This document shows positions 50,940 to 57,897 of a stretch of 63,057 bases of DNA, one piece after another. The translations under genes were made by a program, and so were the position numbers. The notes below the pieces were generated by a model. It worked only from the letters and a program-made list of their open reading frames with translations. It made no database searches and was not told the origin of the DNA. Position 1 is the stretch's first letter. Each line of letters begins with the position of its first letter. Source of the stretch: JBBSWA01 sp038046485 (GTDB lineage: Archaea; Nanobdellota; Nanobdellia; Woesearchaeales; SM23-78); NCBI GenBank assembly GCA_038046485.1, contig JBBSWA010000012.1, forward strand, positions 1 to 63,057. Direction: 5' to 3'.

Positions 50940-51548
50940 ATGGCACTTTTAGACTACACCTTACAAGTTCCTACCATTATTGTCGCAGGGGTTGCCCTTC
51001 TTTTGGTCGTTGTTATTGTCATCCTGGTCAAACTCTATTCCAACCTTAAAAAACAACACGGGCACCTCAAAACCAGTCATCACGAGACCAGCAGTACTTC
51101 AGCTGAACTTGAACACAAAAATAAGAAGCTCCAGGAAGAACTTACCATGCTCATGCACCGCAAGAAAAGCGCGGATGAAGAGATTCGTAGATATAAAGAG
51201 GAATACGACCGTGAAAAACGGCATGCCGATGAGATTGCTGGCGAATTGGACCAGACGAAAAAAGAACTGGATGATGAGAAGGAATCCATTTCTGCCAAAG
51301 AAGACGAATGGAAGGACGAACACAAAAAGATGAAAGATGAAACGACTAAGGAAATGGCTAAAATGCAGAAAGAGCTTAAAGAGCTCAAAACCCAGATGGC
51401 CGCCAATGAAAAATGGATCAAGAAAAAACAAGATGACATGAAAAAGTTCATTGTCAAACATGATGAGCACATGGCAGATATCCTGCCCGGCATGAATGAA
51501 GATGCGATGGATAAATTCTATCAGAAACTCTTAGGCAAGCTGAAATAA
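50940..51548 (+). CDS. Membrane-anchored coiled-coil protein
   Basis: A 202-aa protein with one N-terminal transmembrane helix (TIIVAGVALLLVVVIVILVKLY) and then a nearly continuous charged coiled coil (Lys/Glu/Asp-rich) to the end. The topology suggests a spacer rod facing the cytosol. The start is set by a TATA-like ATTTATAAG at 50909-50917, 27 bp upstream; the longer frame to 50919 is less likely. Possible roles are membrane organisation or division scaffolding; no family is recognised. Confidence 0.7.
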   Translation: MALLDYTLQVPTIIVAGVALLLVVVIVILVKLYSNLKKQHGHLKTSHHETSSTSAELEHKNKKLQEELTMLMHRKKSADEEIRRYKEEYDREKRHADEIAGELDQTKKELDDEKESISAKEDEWKDEHKKMKDETTKEMAKMQKELKELKTQMAANEKWIKKKQDDMKKFIVKHDEHMADILPGMNEDAMDKFYQKLLGKLK

Positions 51549-51555
51549 AGCCTGG

Positions 51556-52671
51556 CTAATATTTTAACATGAATTTTTCTATAAGGCCCTTGGCTTTTTC
51601 TCGCTCTTTTTGATGATGCTTCAAGAAAACGTTGAGCTTATCGATCAGGAGCTGTTTTACCTCTCCTGTTAGTAACTTGCCTGATTTGTACTCTTCAAAT
51701 GTTTTCTTTAGCTTGGTATCGTCCTCCTCGAAAAAAACGAGCCATTGATACGCTACGTCTATTTCCGGATTTCCCCCTAATTTTCGATGTTCTTCTACTG
51801 TATCTCTACCGCCTGAGAAGGCGTATTTATTGATCTTTTTCTTAACTGTTTCGGGATCGTCCGTAAGATAAATAGCAACTCCTTCTGAAGAAGATAACTT
51901 TCCTTCTTGTAAACCTTCTAAACCGGGGAGAAAACGGCACTGAATTGAAGCGGGCTTGTAATACCCTAATTTTTCAACAACGTCTCGTGTAATGCGGAAA
52001 TGAGGATCTTGATCTACTGCATGTGGAATGAGGCAGGCCATCTTCTTCTTTTTTAAAACGCAAGGAAGAAAAGCTGGAACGGCTTGCATGGCTGTATAAA
52101 AAATACTTCCAATGTTATTCTCGTTTGTGAAGCCGAATGCTGATTTTACGGTTGAAAAGGTTATTTTCTTAGCTACTTTTATGGCTTCGGGGTACATCAC
52201 ATTTGCATGCTTCGTATCGACAATAAAATGAGTCTTGTCAGGATTGAAACCTAATGCGATGACATCCAACATATTTTCATACGTCCATTTCTGGATCTCT
52301 TCATAGGATTTGTCCTTGAACAAGAACTTTTCATCATCCGTGAACTGGAAATAAAGCTCAAGTCCAAGCTTATCTTGCAGCCATTTGGTGAACAACCATA
52401 CCATGGCATGTCCCATATGAATTGGGCCTGAAGGACCGCAGCCAGTATATAAGAATAAATTACCCTTTTCGTGCTCTTTTAAGGCGAAATCCAAGTCTCG
52501 CTCGGCAAAAAATATCTTTCTTCTTAATAGATGATGGCTTTCTCCTGTATGTTTTTCAAGCTTTTTCATCAAGCTCTCATTCATTTCCTTAATCCCAAAC
52601 TCATGGATGAGATGGTCGTAATCCACAGATCCCTTTACTGTATACGGAGTAACGACGAAATCCTTTGTCAT
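51556..52671 (-). CDS. trpS: Tryptophanyl-tRNA synthetase, archaeal/eukaryotic type
   Basis: A 371-aa class I synthetase charging tRNA-Trp. The HIGH motif appears as GPIHMGH (82-88) and the KMSKS motif as KLSSS with preceding GKLSSSEG (about 255-262). The long N-terminal extension before HIGH and the overall length match archaeal rather than bacterial enzymes. A TATA-like GCTTTATATAGC at 52692-52703 lies 27 bp before the ATG. Neighbour RIO1 is another translation-related gene. Confidence 0.95.
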   Translation of the reverse strand: MTKDFVVTPYTVKGSVDYDHLIHEFGIKEMNESLMKKLEKHTGESHHLLRRKIFFAERDLDFALKEHEKGNLFLYTGCGPSGPIHMGHAMVWLFTKWLQDKLGLELYFQFTDDEKFLFKDKSYEEIQKWTYENMLDVIALGFNPDKTHFIVDTKHANVMYPEAIKVAKKITFSTVKSAFGFTNENNIGSIFYTAMQAVPAFLPCVLKKKKMACLIPHAVDQDPHFRITRDVVEKLGYYKPASIQCRFLPGLEGLQEGKLSSSEGVAIYLTDDPETVKKKINKYAFSGGRDTVEEHRKLGGNPEIDVAYQWLVFFEEDDTKLKKTFEEYKSGKLLTGEVKQLLIDKLNVFLKHHQKEREKAKGLIEKFMLKY

Positions 52672-52719
52672 GACTTCCTGTACCGAGGAGAGCTATATAA
52701 AGCTTTTGTGCAGTCGAAT

Positions 52720-53418
52720 CTACTTGTTTACGATTTCTTTTAAGATTGCTTCGGGGTCCACTTTTATATGCTTGCCAAAGAAACGACAAATGTTCTTTAC
52801 ATCACGCTCGATCAATTCACGGGCATTGTGATTGTCCACTTGAGTTCCTTGGCTGAAATCAATGAAGACGGGTTTATCTCGGTAGTTTAAGATGTTGTAC
52901 TCAGATAAGTCGCCGTGAATCAAGCCGGACTGATACAACTTTTTTGTGCTGTTTACGACGTCCTTGAAGAATTTCTCGATGTTTTTGGGCAAGACATCTT
53001 TTAATTTTGGAGCTGGTTCGCTCTTGCCGATCTGCTCCATTAAGATGATGTTATTTCGCTGGGCAAGAGGCTTTGGAACGCGGATCACTTCAGCTGCTCG
53101 TAAGAGATTATGGTATTCGCGTTGAGCCCATAAAAAAATGATTTGTCTACGTACCCTGGTGAGTTTCGGGTATCTTGGATCTGTGCAGATGTAGCTGTAC
53201 ATCTTGTTGAAATTGCAATTCTCGACTCGGTAGATCTTTGCAATGATGGTTTTACTTCCTACTTTGGCTGTGAAGATGTTGGCCTCTTTCCCTATAGATA
53301 TAGGACTTTTTAACTCGTCTAACTTATGCTGGGACTTGAGCTTTTCTAAAATCAACAAGGAGGCATTGTCAAAGACGTTCTTGTAGGTCTTCCAGGCTTC
53401 TCGGGAGTCACGTACCAT
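52720..53418 (-). CDS. rio1: RIO1-type serine/threonine kinase
   Basis: A 232-aa atypical kinase/ATPase of the RIO1 group, acting in small ribosomal subunit maturation. The ATP loop is SIGKEANIFTAK, the invariant Lys is in IIAKIYRVEN, the catalytic loop is HGDLSEYN (168-175) and the metal loop is IDFSQGT (186-192). The N-terminal helices are short, without a winged helix, which distinguishes it from RIO2. A TATA-like CCTTTTTTAAAGG at 53442-53454 lies about 27 bp upstream. Confidence 0.95.
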   Translation of the reverse strand: MVRDSREAWKTYKNVFDNASLLILEKLKSQHKLDELKSPISIGKEANIFTAKVGSKTIIAKIYRVENCNFNKMYSYICTDPRYPKLTRVRRQIIFLWAQREYHNLLRAAEVIRVPKPLAQRNNIILMEQIGKSEPAPKLKDVLPKNIEKFFKDVVNSTKKLYQSGLIHGDLSEYNILNYRDKPVFIDFSQGTQVDNHNARELIERDVKNICRFFGKHIKVDPEAILKEIVNK

Positions 53419-53523
53419 GTTATATGCTAGAAAGGGTCTTCCTTTAAAAAAGGTTGCGCGGAGATGTCCAGTGATGGATTTTAAGATGCTGAATTAGACT
53501 GAGCGGTGCGCCCATTTAATAAA

Positions 53524-53859
53524 CTACCGCGTAGACACGAGCATTTTCTCTTTAAGTCCGGCGTTGATTGTCTTGTCGAATAGATCTGTTAAGATCTTGA
53601 CGTTGGGATGGTTGACGTTGAGCTTGTAGAGCTTGGCGTTTCCAATGTTGCGGGTGTGAGCGACAATCCCACACTTTTTTATCTCATCCCACATTCGGAA
53701 TAAGGTGACTCGATTGATGCCGGCGCCTTCGGCTATATCTTGGATTGAGTGGTCTAATTCCCGGCCTTCCAATAAATATTCCAAAACCCGTATCTTTGGA
53801 GTGTCCCCCAGCAGGGACCTGAATAAAGTTGTTTCCTCCTGAAATTTCTTGCTTGCCAT
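53524..53859 (-). CDS. Winged-helix transcriptional regulator
   Basis: A 111-aa protein with a winged-helix domain (TPKIRVLEYLLEGRELDHSIQDIAEGAGINRVTLFRMWDEI in outline) and a short C-terminal helix. The type resembles archaeal ArsR/MarR-like and PadR-like regulators. The frame opens at 53931, but TATA-like CATTTAAATAAGG at 53884-53896 lies about 30 bp before the ATG used here (MASKKFQEET). It is divergent from a second small DNA-binding-like protein at 53964. Confidence 0.78.
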   Translation of the reverse strand: MASKKFQEETTLFRSLLGDTPKIRVLEYLLEGRELDHSIQDIAEGAGINRVTLFRMWDEIKKCGIVAHTRNIGNAKLYKLNVNHPNVKILTDLFDKTINAGLKEKMLVSTR

Positions 53860-53963
53860 ATCTTTGAGGAAAGATTTTACCTTATTTAAATGTTTCTTTT
53901 TTGAATCATATGTGTTTCTTTTTTGTAACATATATTTTTAAACCTTTTAGAGATTCTTTCTGC

Positions 53964-54233
53964 ATGGCTGTTGACCTGGATGAGATGCGGGCTATCCAAA
54001 AAAAGATGGTTCGCATGCTCAAAAACAAACGGAAATACGGTGGCGCACACACTGAAACTATTCATTTACGCAACTGTGTACCCAGACATCTGCGAGGAGA
54101 GAAAATCGTTGACGAAGCCATCTCTGACCTGTTCAGAAAAGGCATCCTACTCAACAAACAATCTGTCGGCGAGCAACACTGCAGCCTAAACACAGCCAAG
54201 CTAAAAGAAATCGATGAGATGGAGAGGTCGTAA
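53964..54233 (+). CDS. Small winged-helix-like protein
   Basis: An 89-aa protein with predicted helices (MRAIQKKMVRMLKNKRKYGG) and a wHTH-like segment (HLRGEKIVDEAISDLFRKGIL) ending in a wing-like strand. It resembles the small archaeal wHTH proteins without a ligand domain. The start is set by a TATA-like TATTTTTAAACC at 53933-53944, 26 bp upstream; the upstream frame from 53901 is not used. It is probably co-transcribed with the NUDIX gene three bases downstream. Confidence 0.65.
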   Translation: MAVDLDEMRAIQKKMVRMLKNKRKYGGAHTETIHLRNCVPRHLRGEKIVDEAISDLFRKGILLNKQSVGEQHCSLNTAKLKEIDEMERS

Positions 54234-54236
54234 TCC

Positions 54237-54680
54237 ATGCGTACCGCTCAGCTCTTCTGCATTGTGTTTCGCAAGAAGAGAGAAGATTACGAATATTTGT
54301 TACTTCGACGCATTCCCTCCAAAGGAGGCTTTTGGCAGCCTGTTTCGGGCGGATTTGAAGAAAGCGATCCTAGTAAACTGGAAGCAGCATATCGTGAATT
54401 GAAAGAAGAGACGGGGATTGACAAAAAACAGGTTGTTCGAGTTCTTGAAGAGGTGCATCAGTATACTTATGATAAGCATTACCTGACTGGGAAACCTACT
54501 CCTCCCATAACCGAATATGTGTATGGCTTTGAAGTGGGGCTCAATGTGGGGGTACGGATTGATCGGAACATTTACCCCGAACATGATGAATATAGGTGGG
54601 TTTCTTTTGAAGAAGCGCTTAATCTATTGAAATGGGAAGAAAACAAGGAAGCGTTTAGAAAGTTGAAGGATAAACTTTAG
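54237..54680 (+). CDS. NUDIX hydrolase
   Basis: A 147-aa NUDIX-fold enzyme with a complete box GGFEESDPSKLEAAYRELKEETGI matching GX5EX7REUXEEXGU. NUDIX enzymes cleave nucleoside diphosphate-linked compounds; this one resembles dATP or dihydroneopterin triphosphate hydrolases, but the substrate is unclear. It starts three bases after the small wHTH gene and its stop overlaps the convergent YecM gene by four bases. Confidence 0.88.
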   Translation: MRTAQLFCIVFRKKREDYEYLLLRRIPSKGGFWQPVSGGFEESDPSKLEAAYRELKEETGIDKKQVVRVLEEVHQYTYDKHYLTGKPTPPITEYVYGFEVGLNVGVRIDRNIYPEHDEYRWVSFEEALNLLKWEENKEAFRKLKDKL

Positions 54681-55201
54681 AGTCTCTCAAAAGTCCAACC
54701 CTGTAATTGTACTATTTCTTTAAGAGGGTGTTCATAGAACTTGGCTGTGGCACCGTTATCAAAGGTGATGAAAGCAGGAGAGGTATAAGGTCGTTCTTTT
54801 TCTCCTGTTAGCACTGCTTTGTACTTTCTTTTGAATTCGGGGAGGGTTTCTCCGACTATAAATCCTACATGTTCTAGACCAGTCGGATACGTGTGTGCTG
54901 AGCGCGGGGCGGAGAGTTCGATGACTGAAACGGNNNNNNNNNNGGAGTAACCTTTGGGCAAGACGAGCGGTTCTTTTAGATCTAATATCGAAACAGCTCT
55001 GCCATTGAACTGCGGCTCAGCGAATTCTTTGCAGAGAGGTTTTAACTGATCACGTAGAGTTTCGTATTCTGCTAGTGTAGCTACACGATAGTTCATATGG
55101 CTTAAAGGCAGTCCTTCTACATCAATAGATACTTCCTGTAAGCGAGTGAGTAGATCTGCAAAGAAAGCTTGATAATTGCTAATTAGGTTTTCAATGTTCA
55201 T
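54677..55201 (-). CDS. YecM/VOC-superfamily protein, interrupted by a sequence gap
   Basis: A 174-aa protein with the layout of bacterial YecM (a vicinal-oxygen-chelate fold): HMNYRVATLAEYE with a metal-like His, FNGRAVSILDLKEPLVL, VIELSAPR, YPTGLEHVGFIV and TAKFYEHPLKEIV. Its function in E. coli is unclear. Ten N bases at 54934-54943 lie between the Tyr-Ser of KGYS and Val of VSVIEL; the reading continues in the same frame on both sides, so no frameshift is needed. The family is mostly proteobacterial, so transfer is likely. Confidence 0.75.
   Translation of the reverse strand: MNIENLISNYQAFFADLLTRLQEVSIDVEGLPLSHMNYRVATLAEYETLRDQLKPLCKEFAEPQFNGRAVSILDLKEPLVLPKGYSXXXXVSVIELSAPRSAHTYPTGLEHVGFIVGETLPEFKRKYKAVLTGEKERPYTSPAFITFDNGATAKFYEHPLKEIVQLQGWTFERL
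54934..54943. other. Assembly gap (10 N)
   Basis: Ten unspecified bases within the YecM-family gene. The true gap size is unknown, although the protein alignment suggests it is close to ten. Confidence 0.99.
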
Positions 55202-55250
55202 GGTTCATCAAGGACAAGATTAGAGATAAAATAAAAGGAAAAATAAAAAA

Positions 55251-56567
55251 CTAAAACGCTTCGTTCGTGACGATGTTCACGCGCGGATGCATCTTGATCT
55301 TGGTATCCATGCAGACGAGGTGTGCGACTTGGACTCGTTCTGCCACATCTACTAAGTCCTTGTCTACTACGCCATCTAAGACCACGGCGTGCACTCCACT
55401 ACGGAGGCTCTTGATTGTGCTTTGCAATTCAGAGACTGGCACTTTACCTAGAATGTTAAGGTTCATATCCAAGACATAAGCCCCTTTTGTACCTACTAAG
55501 TCTTCGAGCATGTTCTTGAAGGTTTCCTTTTCCTTGTCGGTTAAGGTGCGCTTTCTTACTGGTGCTGGAGGAGCAGTGCTATGCATTGGGCTTGCACTAA
55601 CGGGCCTTGGAGCTGAACTCATTGGACGCACCGTGCTGGTATTCATCGGGGGGCGTTGAGGCATCGGAGCTTGGCTTCGAGCTTCTTCTCTCTCCCGGTT
55701 TTCTCTATAACTATTGTGAGGTTCATGGGGAGGCTGGTATCCTTCAGCTCGGAACTGCTCCGCAGCTACACGGCTTCGTAAAGCTTTGTGCATTTCTTTC
55801 TTGGTGATCTCTTCTACTTCCTTGCCATCTGGCGCTTTGGTGATGAAATCCACTTCGCTTACGGCTAAGAGTTCCTTGATGATTAAGTCTCCACCACGGT
55901 CTCCATCGACAAAGGCGGTCATGGTTTTCTTTCGACTGAGTTCAATGATGGTTTGGGGCACACTCGTACCGTTCATTCCAATCACATTCTTGAAGCCATG
56001 CTTAAGCATGTTCAAGACATCGGCTCGGCCTTCCACCAAGATGATTTCTTCTGCTTCGTCAATGCCTGGGCCTGAAGGGAGACGATCTTTACCATACTCT
56101 TGAACTTCCATCATTCGCACACTGTATGCGACTTCGTCGGCTAGTTCTTGTGAATCTGGCATGACTCCATCCATCATGGCTTTTAAGAGTTCTTTTGCTC
56201 GTTCAACTACAAATTGACGCTTGGAGACACGAACATCTTCAATGTTTAGAACTTTGATTTTTGCATTACACGGGCCAATGCGCTGGATGATCTCCAACGC
56301 TGCACCAATGATGGCCGTTTCTGCTTTATCTAACGAACTTGGAACAATAATACTTCCAGCAGTTTTACCGCCTTTTACTTCAGTATTGACTTCGATTCTT
56401 CCGATTCTTCCGGAACGTTGCAATTCTCGTAATTCAAGATCGGCACCCAGAAGACCTTCGGTTTGGCCGAAAACGGCGCCAATAACGTCCGGGCGGTCTA
56501 CTACGCCATCGATTTGAATGTTGGAATTGATAATGTACTTTGCTGTAACTTGAGCTATTTTTGCCAT
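55251..56567 (-). CDS. dnaG: Archaeal DnaG-type Toprim protein
   Basis: A 438-aa archaeal DnaG. The Toprim domain has VEGRAD with the catalytic Glu (178-183) and DGDRGGD (221-227). The flanking regions match archaeal DnaG, which is bound to the exosome and may also have primase activity, rather than bacterial DnaG with its zinc finger. A Pro/Arg-rich linker and a C-terminal domain follow. A ribosome-binding-like GGTGAT lies eight bases before the ATG, and no TATA-like box at leaderless distance is seen. This points to a long 5' leader, possibly starting near 56868. Confidence 0.93.
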   Translation of the reverse strand: MAKIAQVTAKYIINSNIQIDGVVDRPDVIGAVFGQTEGLLGADLELRELQRSGRIGRIEVNTEVKGGKTAGSIIVPSSLDKAETAIIGAALEIIQRIGPCNAKIKVLNIEDVRVSKRQFVVERAKELLKAMMDGVMPDSQELADEVAYSVRMMEVQEYGKDRLPSGPGIDEAEEIILVEGRADVLNMLKHGFKNVIGMNGTSVPQTIIELSRKKTMTAFVDGDRGGDLIIKELLAVSEVDFITKAPDGKEVEEITKKEMHKALRSRVAAEQFRAEGYQPPHEPHNSYRENREREEARSQAPMPQRPPMNTSTVRPMSSAPRPVSASPMHSTAPPAPVRKRTLTDKEKETFKNMLEDLVGTKGAYVLDMNLNILGKVPVSELQSTIKSLRSGVHAVVLDGVVDKDLVDVAERVQVAHLVCMDTKIKMHPRVNIVTNEAF

Positions 56568-56599
56568 CGTAAATCACCTTTTATGTTCCCACTCAAGAA

Positions 56600-56868
56600 A
56601 AAGGGATTACCCTTAGAACAAACCTCTAACCTAATTTGCTTGCCTATCCAAACGGATGGAAGGAAGTAAGGATCATGATGAAAGCTTGTTCTCCTGAAAT
56701 GGAATGAATATGAAAGTTGTCGCCCGAAACACTAACTCTCTCGTTCATAGCTAGGCATTTCGCCAGGCCTCCCTTGAGTACTCTCGTGTCGGGCTAAACC
56801 ACGCGTTTGTGTCTTGATCTCCTTGCTTTTGATCGTATTGCTCGAACAAGGACCCATACGTGTGGATT
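56600..56868 (-). ncRNA. Structured leader or RNA upstream of dnaG
   Basis: In the 348-bp gap before dnaG the minus strand has a TATA-like GCTTTATAAACG (56887-56898) predicting a start near 56868. Stems include UCCUUG/CAAGGA (56820-56852), GCCCGA/UCGGGC (56722-56794) with CAC/GUG next to it, AGAACAAGC/GGUUUGUUCU with a G.U (56684-56692 with 56615-56624), AUCC/GGAU and AAGGG/CCCUU. The G.U is a mismatch on plus, which favours minus. It could be a long dnaG leader or a separate RNA. A tRNA is excluded: no T-loop or anticodon arm. Confidence 0.45.
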
Positions 56869-56886
56869 AAAAAAAAGGAACGGAAA

Positions 56887-56898
56887 TACGTTTATAAA
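56887..56898 (-). promoter_or_regulatory. TATA-like box upstream of the structured dnaG leader
   Basis: The minus strand reads GCTTTATAAACG, a strong archaeal TATA-like element. It is about 320 bp from the dnaG ATG and 20-30 bp from the first predicted helix. It also sits just after the stop of the 110-aa gene, so it would drive what follows. Confidence 0.5.
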
Positions 56899-56915
56899 GC
56901 TTTCGCTTAAAGGTT

Positions 56916-57248
56916 TTAGGCGGTTTGTTCGCGCTTAATGATTCTATTTCGAATCTCCAAGGACCCCTTATAGAGCTCTTGGGCTCGTTGTGGGGTTACC
57001 TGGAATTGTTCGGCGGTTGTCTCATAGGCTGTCGGCAGATGACTATTATACCTTTTTTCATAGACCTCATCCTCTTCTTCTGGGTTTCTAGGACATTGTA
57101 CATTGCAGTACTCCCCCACATACCTTCCTATGAGAAGTTCTTCCTCTGTCATGTATCCTTCTTCAATGGACCTTCTTACTAATGGATCATGGAGAGCCTC
57201 TTGGTGCGTGAAACGGGTGAGTGCTTCTAGATCAGGTAGACTCGTCAT
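56916..57248 (-). CDS. Hypothetical acidic protein
   Basis: A 110-aa, mainly helical protein that I do not recognise. It is acidic in the middle (NPEEEDEVYEKRY) and has two Cys close together (EYCNVQC), which could bind a metal or form a disulphide. The C-terminal half (TAEQFQVTPQRAQELYKG) looks like a small helical domain. No conserved catalytic motif is visible. It lies between dnaG and the divergent IDI-like gene. Confidence 0.6.
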   Translation of the reverse strand: MTSLPDLEALTRFTHQEALHDPLVRRSIEEGYMTEEELLIGRYVGEYCNVQCPRNPEEEDEVYEKRYNSHLPTAYETTAEQFQVTPQRAQELYKGSLEIRNRIIKREQTA

Positions 57249-57365
57249 TAAAGACAGGATAAGATTGTTGTTTTAAAACCTGATTCTTTGAGGCAATGTC
57301 CATCAGGCAGATTTTAGATCGAAATAAGGGATTATCTTTTTATATCTCTCTTGATTCTGTAAGCT

Positions 57366-57872
57366 ATGTCTGAGCTTGAAATTATAATTGAAGTGGATGA
57401 ACAGGATCGCCCTATTGGAAATAGACCTCGTTCAGAATTTGCTGGAGCTGCACACATCCACCGAACTTCCCATCTTCTACTGCTGAACCCTGAAGGACAA
57501 CTTTTATTGCCCAAACGCCCGAGTATTGGAAAGCTGTATTCGGGTCGTTCTAGTTTCTCTGCAGCAGGATGGGTTCGAGAAGGTGAAACCTATGAACAGA
57601 CGCTGGAACGACAGGCTCAAAAAGAGTTAGGAATTCAACTTGAATCGCATGAATGCTTGTTCACCTTTCGATTTACGGATGAACGAGAGGATGCATTTAA
57701 AACTGTTTATAGATCCGTCCATGAAGGACCTTTTCAGTTCAATCCGGAAGACAGTGAATCCCAACAATGGGTGGAGTTGGGGGTGTTACGGTCTGACCTT
57801 TCTAGATCACCAAAACAGTACAGCCCCCCCTTTGTTGTAGCCATGAAACAGTACTTCGATCAAAACGCATAA
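57366..57872 (+). CDS. NUDIX protein related to isopentenyl-diphosphate isomerase
   Basis: A 168-aa protein with the IDI/YfcD-like NUDIX layout: VDEQDRPIGNRPRSEF, then HIHRTSHLLLLN, KRPSIGKLYSGRSSFSAAGWV and the box-like GETYEQTLERQAQKELGI. The NUDIX box deviates (RQAQKE instead of REUXEE), so the usual metal Glu pair is reduced. True IDI Cys and Glu residues are not obvious, so a general NUDIX hydrolase or inactive relative is possible. A TATA-like CTTTTTATATC at 57334-57344 lies about 27 bp upstream. Confidence 0.72.
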   Translation: MSELEIIIEVDEQDRPIGNRPRSEFAGAAHIHRTSHLLLLNPEGQLLLPKRPSIGKLYSGRSSFSAAGWVREGETYEQTLERQAQKELGIQLESHECLFTFRFTDEREDAFKTVYRSVHEGPFQFNPEDSESQQWVELGVLRSDLSRSPKQYSPPFVVAMKQYFDQNA

Positions 57873-57897
57873 ATAGGGGGAGTTTTCTTGATATTAT

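Noticed and set aside
56674..56760. Possible C/D-box small RNA on plus (ATGATGA then CTGA)
   Set aside because: A box C and a D' are present by chance spacing, but C' and D boxes are not convincing and the terminal stem is missing.
56722..56794. A 73-base segment closed by GCCCGA/TCGGGC that looked like a tRNA
   Set aside because: No T-loop TTCGA, no D-loop and no anticodon stem could be placed on either strand.
57366..57872. Naming the NUDIX protein as isopentenyl-diphosphate isomerase
   Set aside because: The NUDIX box is altered and the isomerase's catalytic Cys and Glu are not visible.
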